Assembly: GCA_016932295.1 (NCBI GenBank)
Contig: JAFGDC010000568.1
Location: 1-6,339 of the forward strand
Origin: a candidate division CSSED10-310 bacterium
GTDB taxonomy: Bacteria > CSSED10-310 > JAFGDC01
Direction of reading: 5' to 3'
Length of the DNA stretch: 6,339 bases
In this document: one piece after another, positions 1 to 5,441 of the stretch
How the letters are laid out: each line of letters starts with the position of its first letter
Numbering within the stretch: position 1 is the stretch's first letter
Position numbers and translations under genes: made by a program
Notes under the pieces: model-generated
The model's input: only the letters and a program-made list of their open reading frames with translations
What the model was told of the DNA's origin: nothing
The model's database searches: none

Positions 1-381
1 CAGGGTATCGATGGTGATCAGGAGGATGGAAGGCGCGCCTGGACGGGCGGCCGCCGCCGATCCGGGAGTGACGATCTGATGGAGCGGCCCGGGAAAGGCA
101 GCGGGAACCAGGTCGGTCGCGATCAAGCCCAGACCCACGGCGAACAGAATCGGCGCAACCCGGCTGATTCGCCGCAGCCGGCGACGCAGCGGAATCACGG
201 GAATCGCGGCCAGCAGGAATGACAGGGCTGAAACCACAGCCAGAACAGCAACCAATTGCGCAGACTCCAGGTTGGTGAGCACACCGTCATGACGCCGAAG
301 CAGCACCGTCGCTTCAACGACGCCGCGAAGACATCCCGCCGCCGCGATGGTCCAGATGGAGACGGAATCATTCATATCCAT
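1..381 (-). CDS. Membrane-anchored sulfatase-family protein, N-terminal part (cut by left window edge)
   Basis: An open frame runs from an ATG at 381 to the window edge with no stop, giving 127 residues. An in-frame TGA lies directly before this ATG. A second ATG at 375 has GGTGA six bases upstream and could be the true start. Three hydrophobic stretches lie at about residues 8-28, 42-65 and 74-94, with a basic loop RRRLRR at 66-71. By the positive-inside rule this predicts N-in, C-out, placing the following domain in the periplasm. Residues 117-127 read PSILLITIDTL, the usual opening of sulfatase/alkaline-phosphatase-superfamily domains (typically followed by RADH), in which the Asp is a metal ligand. 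The catalytic Cys/Ser motif and everything after it lie outside the window, so substrate cannot be judged; phosphotransferases and phosphoglycerol transferases share this opening. It follows the thiolase gene by 119 bases with no clear terminator, so co-transcription is possible. Confidence 0.75.
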   Translation of the reverse strand, partial: MDMNDSVSIWTIAAAGCLRGVVEATVLLRRHDGVLTNLESAQLVAVLAVVSALSFLLAAIPVIPLRRRLRRISRVAPILFAVGLGLIATDLVPAAFPGPLHQIVTPGSAAAARPGAPSILLITIDTL

Positions 382-472
382 TCACCGACAACCAGAATCG
401 GACGCCATTCGCAGGATTCACCGGCATGGCGAAACGGAGGATGGCGGCGGGCCGGCCCCGCTTCCCCATCAT
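368..472 (-). CDS. Possible small ORF (34 aa) overlapping the sulfatase start
   Basis: In the gap after the thiolase gene an ATG at 472 (and a second at 469) is preceded by AAGGAG, the best Shine-Dalgarno in this gap; its AGGAG core at 480-476 lies 3 bases from the first ATG and 6 from the second. The frame encodes 34 residues, starting MMGKRGRPAAILRF and ending WLSVNGYE. It stops at 368, inside the sulfatase gene in another frame, so it overlaps both candidate sulfatase starts. I recognise no family and see no clear membrane segment. It could be a leader peptide that couples translation to the sulfatase, whose own ribosome-binding site is weak, or a chance ORF. The strong Shine-Dalgarno and the overlap are the only support. 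Confidence 0.3.
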   Translation of the reverse strand: MMGKRGRPAAILRFAMPVNPANGVRFWLSVNGYE

Positions 473-500
473 CCTCTCCTTCCGTAAAATCCGTTTGAAC

Positions 501-1745
501 TCAGGCGGCGCGTGCGATCACCGCGGTGACAGTGCGGTCGTTGCCACCCATGGAAATCAGCATTCCGAACGGGCGGTCGGATTGGATATTCACCTGGGAA
601 TCGTTCGCCGCACCGGTGAGCTGCAAAATCAGGTCTACGCCCTTCCTCACCCCGGAACCGCCGGTGTAATGACCGTACCCAATGAGTCCGCCCGAGGTAT
701 TCACTGGCAGCGTGCCGTCCAGCATGCAGCGGCCCTCGAGCACATAATCCATGGCTTCCCCCTCCCCGACGATGCCGGCGGCTTCCAGGCTCTGCAATCC
801 GGTTACCGTGAAGCAGTCATGGGTTTCCAGCAAGCCGAGCTGCCCCGGTCCGATTCCCGCCATGGCATAGGCATGTTTGACGGCTCGTTCCGTGGTTTCA
901 AGTCTGGTCAGGTCATCCGGCAGCCTGGTGAGATCGGCCACCGCCGTACCCCAACCGACGACTTGGACGGCCTTGTCGAGAGGAATACCGGCCCGGTCCA
1001 GCCCCTCACGGGAGGCGACTATCAGACCCGCGGCGCCGTCGGACACCTTGGAGCAATCGAACACATTCAGGTGCGGCACGAATGATTCCGGATGGGGCGG
1101 AATCATGGCCACGCTGAAGGGATCAGGCATCGCGTTGTGATACTCCTGGGCCTTCGGACAGCGCCGGGCAGCCAGGATCGCCTGTTCGTACCATTTCGCC
1201 ATGGCCCGGCGCACGAGATCGTACCCATACTTCTCGTACATCGCGCCGGCGCGATCGGAGAACTGGTTCGGAAAAAAGTAGGCATGACCCTGTTTGCGCT
1301 GCGATCGAAAATGACCGGCGCCGGCCAGGTAATCAGCACCGTAGATGGCCTTCACCGTGTTCTGGACCTCAACCCCCATGGCAAGAACCACGTCCGAAAG
1401 GTCGGAGAGGATGGATTTCATGGCTGTATAGAGCGCCAGGCCACCCGATCCGCAAGCCCCTTCGACCCTGGTATGCGGTTTGAAGGCAAGACTTGAATGA
1501 ATGGCGGGAAACATCGCCGCCAGGTTGCCCTGCTTGTTGAAACGAGCCGCCATGAAGTTCGCGATGATACCTTCATCGATGCAGGCGGGATTGAGAAGTT
1601 GCGCAATCACACCCTCACCCGCTTCCTTGATATACTCCTCGAGACCGGGACGAGGCTTTTTGGGGTGAAACTCCTTGCGGCCGGAGCCGAAGGAAACGGT
1701 GTAATACCCCGCCGCCATGTATACCGGTTTTCTGAATGCCTTCAT
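501..1745 (-). CDS. SCP-x-like thiolase (acetyl-CoA acetyltransferase family)
   Basis: A 414-residue cytoplasmic thiolase of normal family length that should cleave 3-ketoacyl-CoA with CoA, or run in the condensing direction. The nucleophile Cys98 sits in EGACGSGGLAL. HDCFT (His309), preceded by ETHD, marks the SCP-x/archaeal-like branch instead of the classical NEAF branch. NTSGG at 349-353 is followed by GHYTGGSG, with His359 kept, although most relatives read GHPxGATG. The C-terminus carries the usual SMGGND-type glycine loop. The start at 1745 is chosen because the G-rich AGGGGGGAAG lies just upstream; the longer frame from 1802 would run far into the dehydrogenase gene without a better ribosome site. 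The gene starts 10 bases after the dehydrogenase stop, and its ribosome site touches that stop, suggesting translational coupling. No DUF35 OB-fold partner, which some SCP-x-like thiolases need, is visible here. The family is secure; chain-length or substrate choice is unknown. Confidence 0.93.
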   Translation of the reverse strand: MKAFRKPVYMAAGYYTVSFGSGRKEFHPKKPRPGLEEYIKEAGEGVIAQLLNPACIDEGIIANFMAARFNKQGNLAAMFPAIHSSLAFKPHTRVEGACGSGGLALYTAMKSILSDLSDVVLAMGVEVQNTVKAIYGADYLAGAGHFRSQRKQGHAYFFPNQFSDRAGAMYEKYGYDLVRRAMAKWYEQAILAARRCPKAQEYHNAMPDPFSVAMIPPHPESFVPHLNVFDCSKVSDGAAGLIVASREGLDRAGIPLDKAVQVVGWGTAVADLTRLPDDLTRLETTERAVKHAYAMAGIGPGQLGLLETHDCFTVTGLQSLEAAGIVGEGEAMDYVLEGRCMLDGTLPVNTSGGLIGYGHYTGGSGVRKGVDLILQLTGAANDSQVNIQSDRPFGMLISMGGNDRTVTAVIARAA

Positions 1746-1755
1746 GTCTTCCCCC

Positions 1756-3105
1756 CTACACGACGAAATCATTGATGGGTCCATATAGATGGAAAAACCC
1801 ATTGGTTAACACGTCGTTGACATATTCCGGCTTGTCCGCCACTCCCGATTCCACCAGCAGTTCGCCGATCGCCCGGGACCGCTTGAGATACCTCCTCGCG
1901 ATATCGGCGCCGAGAGTATCGGTTTCAGCCAGGCTGGAAAAACAGGCGGCAATCTTGGAAGCACGATCCGGATCGCCCAGCAGTTGCTTCCATGGCTGCA
2001 GACCACGCGGCGGCAGACCGAGGGTTTCATCAACCGCCATGTTCCATCCCACACCGATCTCCATCGCGACGTACCCGCCTTGCGCAAGATCGAACACCCC
2101 GCTGGGACGACCCCTCTCATATCGCAAAAAACCGTCGCGTTGACTGCCGTCCGGATGCTGGCCGCCTCGAACACCATTCTCAAGCATGCTGTCGATCAGG
2201 TGATGCCGCAGCCTTTCGTTCCCGATATAGTTCTCCATGACCACCTGAATCAACCTGAACACATCGATTCCGACATAATCGATCAACTGAAAAATACCCA
2301 TCGGCCGCATCAAGTAATCCTGGCTCACTCGATTCACCGCATACACGGCCTCCACCATGCTCCACTCCTGCTCACCCATCAGACGTTCGACTTCCTGCAA
2401 GGCGTGCAGCCCATCACGAATGAAGTGGCCGTTCCCGATGAAACCTGCGATATCGTTGGCGGGAACGAGTTTTTTCCGGAAGGCCCGACCCAACAGTTTG
2501 GCTGTCTCGACCAACTCCGGATCGGTCCGGGGAGTTGCGATCACCTCCACCAACTTCTGCACCACCGGAGGGTTGTAGAAATGAAATCCGATTATTCTTC
2601 CATCCAAACCTGCGCCGTCATCCAGACGATGAATGGGGACGGAGGAAGTGTTCGTGAAGAAGAATGTGGTATCGGCACAAAGCTCCCTCATCCGGGTGAG
2701 TATCCCGATCTTGATGGCTTCATCCTCGATGATGGCCTCGAAGACCATCCGGCAATCCATGACGGAGGACAGATCGCGGGAGAACCGGATCATTCCCATG
2801 ACATCGTCCAGATGCTGCTGAAGTATCTCGCCATTCTCCACCAGGTCGGCCCGATCCTCATACAGCGAGCGCAGGGACACCATGCTCTTCTCCGCGACGC
2901 GACGGAGTTGGTCGATCAAATAGGAGCGCAATCCCCGCAAGGCGGATTCATTGAGATCCACGAGTACGAGTTTGAATGGCGGTCCTTCTTTGTCCAACAG
3001 CATCCGGCGACCCATTTCTGCCGCCAGCAACACGGCGATGCCGCTGCCCATCTTGCCGCCGGCGCCGATCACCGCGACTTCACGCAAACGTTCATGTATC
3101 TCCAT
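1756..3105 (-). CDS. 3-hydroxyacyl-CoA dehydrogenase (NAD-type)
   Basis: A 449-residue enzyme predicted to oxidise 3-hydroxyacyl-CoA to 3-ketoacyl-CoA with NAD, the step before the thiolase encoded next. The N-terminal Rossmann fold starts VAVIGAGGKMGSGIA (10-24), with Asp50 ending the second strand, as in NAD-using enzymes. The catalytic residues match human short-chain HAD (Ser137, His158, Glu170, Asn208) with the same spacing: Ser154 in NTSSVPI, His175 in GFHFYNPP, Glu187 in LVEVI and Asn225 in GFIGNG. The first C-terminal helical domain includes PMGIFQLIDYVGID (268-281). The tail at about 405-449 resembles a degenerate second 3HCDH domain (LLVESGVAD, then HLYGP). No enoyl-CoA hydratase domain is fused. 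The start at 3105 follows GGGAGG by 5 bases; the longer frame from 3144 lacks such a site. Odd points are an extra residue in the glycine loop, a roughly 10-residue insertion before strand 2, and Gly-His where relatives usually have Arg after the catalytic Asn. Confidence 0.92.
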   Translation of the reverse strand: MEIHERLREVAVIGAGGKMGSGIAVLLAAEMGRRMLLDKEGPPFKLVLVDLNESALRGLRSYLIDQLRRVAEKSMVSLRSLYEDRADLVENGEILQQHLDDVMGMIRFSRDLSSVMDCRMVFEAIIEDEAIKIGILTRMRELCADTTFFFTNTSSVPIHRLDDGAGLDGRIIGFHFYNPPVVQKLVEVIATPRTDPELVETAKLLGRAFRKKLVPANDIAGFIGNGHFIRDGLHALQEVERLMGEQEWSMVEAVYAVNRVSQDYLMRPMGIFQLIDYVGIDVFRLIQVVMENYIGNERLRHHLIDSMLENGVRGGQHPDGSQRDGFLRYERGRPSGVFDLAQGGYVAMEIGVGWNMAVDETLGLPPRGLQPWKQLLGDPDRASKIAACFSSLAETDTLGADIARRYLKRSRAIGELLVESGVADKPEYVNDVLTNGFFHLYGPINDFVV

Positions 3106-3110
3106 CGATA

Positions 3111-3116
3111 CCTCCC
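3111..3116 (-). promoter_or_regulatory. Ribosome-binding site of the dehydrogenase gene
   Basis: GGGAGG on the minus strand ends 5 bases before the ATG at 3105. It fixes the start at that codon; upstream in-frame ATGs at 3144 and nearby have no comparable site. Confidence 0.75.
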
Positions 3117-3171
3117 TTGTCACCAGGCTATCCATCATTGGCACGATTCCGGTACCATTACAGCAGAGTTG

Positions 3172-3185
3172 ATTATCCGGGTAAT
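3172..3185. repeat. Near-palindrome overlapping the -10 element (possible operator)
   Basis: The plus strand reads ATTATCCGGGTAAT, a 14-base palindrome with one mismatched pair (arms ATTA/TAAT around a CCGG core). It covers the predicted -10 of the dehydrogenase-thiolase promoter, where a dimeric repressor would block polymerase. No regulator gene is visible in the window and no known operator family is recognised, so this could be chance. Confidence 0.25.
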
Positions 3186-3200
3186 TCGACGGTTAGTAAA
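3172..3200 (-). promoter_or_regulatory. Candidate sigma-70-type promoter for the dehydrogenase-thiolase operon
   Basis: On the minus strand, TTTACT (3200-3195, 4 of 6 matches to the -35 consensus) is separated by exactly 17 bases from GATAAT (3177-3172, 5 of 6 to the -10 consensus). A start of transcription near 3165 would leave a leader of about 60 bases to the ATG at 3105. The rest of the 244-base gap (3201-3349) shows no gene, no convincing terminator for the macro gene and no other structure I could support. The site is predicted from sequence only. Confidence 0.45.
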
Positions 3201-3349
3201 GTCCCGTTCAATCCACCGCCTGTGACTGGAAGATGTGTCATGCAGGCCTGGCGGACGCATTTCAAGGATTATGGCGCCGTCCACTGAGCGTGGTGTCCGT
3301 TCCAATCGGGGATGTGCAGGCGACCACCGGTCAGAATCCAGTACTTCGA

Positions 3350-3892
3350 TTATTCCCCGGAGGACATGCGAACGGCGGCTTCCTGATAGGCTTTCAGGGT
3401 TTTCCCATCGAATAACACCATGAACACCCGTTCCAGGTGATCGGCTGAATCAGCGAGGAAACTGGTGATGACCTGCAAGGCGATGGGTGCCGCCAGATCC
3501 ACCGGATATCCGTACACACCGGTGCTGATGGAAGGAAACGCCAGACTGGCGCACCCTCGATTCTCGGCAAGCGCGAGACTGCTATGATAGGCGCCGGCCA
3601 GCAGTGCTGCTTCATTCCTGTTTCCACCCGACCAGATGGGCCCGACGGCGTGAATGACATACTCAGCCTCGAGGTTAAAAGCCGGAGTGATAACAGCCGA
3701 ACCGGTCGGACAATGACCGATGGCCCGGCATGCCTCCAGCAGTTCCGGCCCGGCCGCCCGATGAACCGCGCCATCCACCCCGCCTCCGCCGCGAAGGCCG
3801 CTGTTGGCGGCGGTGACTATCGCATCCACCGTCTGAACGGTGATGTCGCCCTGCACCAGGCGCACGCTTCTGTGCCCGATTACCAACCGCAT
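3350..3892 (-). CDS. Macro-domain protein, MacroD/YmdB-like ADP-ribose hydrolase
   Basis: A 180-residue single macro domain, close in length to E. coli YmdB (177). Such enzymes remove mono-ADP-ribose from Asp/Glu and deacetylate O-acetyl-ADP-ribose in the cytoplasm. Visible motifs are VQGDIT (13-18, adenine-side Asp16), [21 protein letters not shown] at about 28-48 with Asn30 and Asp40 matching catalytic Asn25 and Asp35 of Ymd[17 protein letters not shown], and [13 protein letters not shown], the phosphate-binding loop. The first Asn of the usual NAAN is Thr27 here. The start at 3892 is preferred because AGGAGG lies 9 bases upstream; an ATG at 3901 abuts that site and is too close, and the longest frame from 3967 would overlap the phosphofructokinase gene by 17 bases. 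The gene follows phosphofructokinase by 58 bases with no terminator seen, so the two probably share a transcript. The biological substrate is unknown. Confidence 0.93.
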   Translation of the reverse strand: MRLVIGHRSVRLVQGDITVQTVDAIVTAANSGLRGGGGVDGAVHRAAGPELLEACRAIGHCPTGSAVITPAFNLEAEYVIHAVGPIWSGGNRNEAALLAGAYHSSLALAENRGCASLAFPSISTGVYGYPVDLAAPIALQVITSFLADSADHLERVFMVLFDGKTLKAYQEAAVRMSSGE

Positions 3893-3901
3893 CGCCGCCA
3901 T

Positions 3902-3907
3902 CCTCCT
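3902..3907 (-). promoter_or_regulatory. Ribosome-binding site that decides the macro-domain start
   Basis: A perfect AGGAGG on the minus strand. The ATG at 3901 follows it with no spacer, while the ATG at 3892 is 9 bases away, a workable distance. This favours 3892 and a protein beginning [10 protein letters not shown]. Confidence 0.7.
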
Positions 3908-3950
3908 GCTCGTTGCCCGAATGGAGACCGCCGATGGCTCATCACGATGA

Positions 3951-5231
3951 TCAGAAGCCGCCGGCATCGGTCATGTAACCGAATTTCTCCAGAAATTCCT
4001 CGGGTGTCAACCGACCGGCCTTGGCCAGAATCTCCACCCATTCCTTGTCCTCAAAATCCGCGGCTTCCAACCGAATCATATAGTTCCGGGTGACTTCGTA
4101 GTACTCGGTATTGGTATTGACATAGCGGACTCGCATGCGGTTGGTCTGAGGATCGATAAGATCCTGGAGATACATGGGAATGATGCGGCCGGCCTGCCTG
4201 GTGACCATGGCGCCGGTACCGCCGCCCAGGAGAAACCTGACCACGCCGAAACCCAGATCCCTGGTGTACTCGATGTCGAAAGGAATGGGTGGCGCGCAGC
4301 GCAGCTCATATCCGATGTTCTTGTTGACGATCACCACCTTGAGACCACGCCGCGCCAGCCGGTTGCGCACCTCGTTCTGGATCACCCGCCCGAGGTTGAT
4401 CTCCGAATACCTGATATTGCCGAACTCGTCACGCTCGACATCCTTCATCTCGGCGAAATCCTCTAACCGGATCTTCTCCGACAGCCCCTCGGCGACGATG
4501 GCGACGCCGTACCGCCGCCCCATGGCGAGGCGCTTGATGATCGAACCCTCGAGGATATCCGCCAGTTCCTTCAGCGAAATCTTGTCCCGCTTGAATTCCT
4601 CGCTGATAATGGTCAGCGGCGTACCGGCCGCCTTGCCGATCCCAAGAGCCAGATGTCCGGCTTTCCTTCCCATGGTAACGATAAAAAACCATCGATTCGT
4701 TGTCCTGGCATCCTCCATCAAGCTCTGCACCAGACTGACACCATGGTGCCGGGCGGTCTGAAAACCGAAGGTGGAATCAGAACCAGGCAGAGGAAGATCA
4801 TTGTCTATTGTTTTCGGCACATGCCCCAGTTTTATCTTACCCTTGCACGCCTTCTCCACCTGGAACGCCGTATAGGCGGTGTCATCACCACCGATCGTCA
4901 CCAGGTACTTCACGTTAAGGTGCAGCAAACCATCAATGACATTCTGCAGTCGCGCCGGATCCTTAGTCGGATTTTCCCGGGAAGTGCTCAGGATAGAGCC
5001 GCCTTGAAAGTGAATCCAGGAAACGTCCTGAATGGTCAGCTCGACCCAATGGCTGAAATCACCCTCGGCAAGCCAATAGAATCCATCCTGGATGCCGATC
5101 ACTCTCATACCATTGTTGATTGCTTCAATAGTCGCTGCGCTGATCACGCCGTTAATCCCGGGCGCGGGGCCGCCGCCGACCACAATGGCCAGAATGGGGC
5201 GCTGCGTTTCGTCGAACTTCCTTGGTGCCAT
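3951..5231 (-). CDS. pfp: 6-phosphofructokinase, pyrophosphate-dependent type
   Basis: A 426-residue cytoplasmic enzyme of glycolysis that should interconvert fructose 6-phosphate and fructose 1,6-bisphosphate, probably with pyrophosphate and so reversibly. Motifs in order: GGGPAPGIN (19-27), GGSILSTSR (77-85), GGDDT (114-118), PKTIDND (139-145, catalytic base Asp143), [10 protein letters not shown] (187-196), VAEG (246-249) and GYELR (307-311, sugar-phosphate site). Asp117 and Lys140 replace the two glycines (104 and 124) that mark ATP-dependent E. coli PfkA; this pair is the accepted signature of PPi use. The protein is longer than the roughly 320-residue PfkA, as expected for the PPi group. 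The start at 5231 follows AGGAG by 10 bases. The longer frame from 5312 would begin inside the predicted promoter, upstream of the likely transcription start, so it is rejected. The phosphate donor is inferred from residues only; some related enzymes accept ATP or both. Confidence 0.92.
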   Translation of the reverse strand: MAPRKFDETQRPILAIVVGGGPAPGINGVISAATIEAINNGMRVIGIQDGFYWLAEGDFSHWVELTIQDVSWIHFQGGSILSTSRENPTKDPARLQNVIDGLLHLNVKYLVTIGGDDTAYTAFQVEKACKGKIKLGHVPKTIDNDLPLPGSDSTFGFQTARHHGVSLVQSLMEDARTTNRWFFIVTMGRKAGHLALGIGKAAGTPLTIISEEFKRDKISLKELADILEGSIIKRLAMGRRYGVAIVAEGLSEKIRLEDFAEMKDVERDEFGNIRYSEINLGRVIQNEVRNRLARRGLKVVIVNKNIGYELRCAPPIPFDIEYTRDLGFGVVRFLLGGGTGAMVTRQAGRIIPMYLQDLIDPQTNRMRVRYVNTNTEYYEVTRNYMIRLEAADFEDKEWVEILAKAGRLTPEEFLEKFGYMTDAGGF

Positions 5232-5241
5232 TACCCTTTTT

Positions 5242-5246
5242 CTCCT
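5242..5246 (-). promoter_or_regulatory. Ribosome-binding site of the phosphofructokinase gene
   Basis: AGGAG on the minus strand, within GATGAGGAGAAA, lies 10 bases before the ATG at 5231. The two ATGs just upstream of or at this site cannot use it, which supports the shorter start. Confidence 0.6.
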
Positions 5247-5271
5247 CATCATGAGCAGTAGTCCATCAGCG

Positions 5272-5288
5272 CCGGCCTCCACGGCCGG
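5272..5288 (-). promoter_or_regulatory. GC-rich hairpin in the phosphofructokinase leader
   Basis: The minus strand reads CCGGCC, GTGGA, GGCCGG: a perfect 6-base-pair stem, all G-C, with a 5-base loop. It begins about 5 bases after the predicted transcription start and ends 25 bases before the AGGAG. No U-tract follows, so it is not an intrinsic terminator. A 5'-end stem of this kind can protect an mRNA from decay or act in leader regulation; which applies here is not known. Confidence 0.45.
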
Positions 5289-5299
5289 TGCAGGAAGGG

Positions 5300-5328
5300 A
5301 GTGTAAGGACAATATCAGGGCATGTCAA
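5300..5328 (-). promoter_or_regulatory. Sigma-70-type promoter for the phosphofructokinase-macro operon
   Basis: On the minus strand a perfect -35 TTGACA (5328-5323) is followed after exactly 17 bases by TACACT (5305-5300), 4 of 6 to the -10 consensus. Transcription would start near 5293, giving a leader of about 62 bases. The -35 is embedded in an 11-base palindrome, GTCAAGTTGAC (5334-5324), which could be an operator half or chance. The remaining bases to the larC stop (5329-5441) contain no gene and no U-tailed terminator. Confidence 0.6.
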
Positions 5329-5441
5329 CTTGACTCAGGTCGGAAGTAGGTTTGTGGGTCGGCTTTGGGGTCAGATGGGAGTCGGGTTCATGTCAATCCA
5401 GAGAACCGGCATCACTCCAGGAACACGCACTCCTGCCGCGG

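Noticed and set aside
446..461. GC-rich dyad around GGGCCGGCCC in the gap before the sulfatase gene, as a terminator
   Set aside because: It has no following U-tract and lies within the possible small ORF; it is explained by local GC richness.
426..1085. 219-codon plus-strand frame opposite the thiolase gene
   Set aside because: It mirrors the thiolase coding strand, shows no family motif and has no ribosome-binding site of note.
1984..3225. 413-codon open frame on the plus strand, opposite the dehydrogenase gene
   Set aside because: It is antisense to a gene with intact catalytic motifs, its translation is rich in His and Gln with no recognisable domain, and long antisense frames are expected in GC-rich coding DNA.
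3280..3349. Short stems after the macro gene stop (GACC/GGTC and CCAC/GTGG)
   Set aside because: Four-base stems without a U-tract are expected by chance in this composition.
4653..5261. 202-codon plus-strand frame opposite the phosphofructokinase gene
   Set aside because: It is a shadow of a well-supported gene, with no recognisable domain.
5366..5393. A second TTGACA in the larC-phosphofructokinase gap as an upstream promoter
   Set aside because: At 17-base spacing the -10 position reads TGACCC, which does not match the consensus.
5408..5437. Inverted repeat after the larC stop (CAGGA / TCCTG, 8-base loop) as a terminator
   Set aside because: The stem is only 5 bp and no U-tract follows on the minus strand, so intrinsic termination is not supported.
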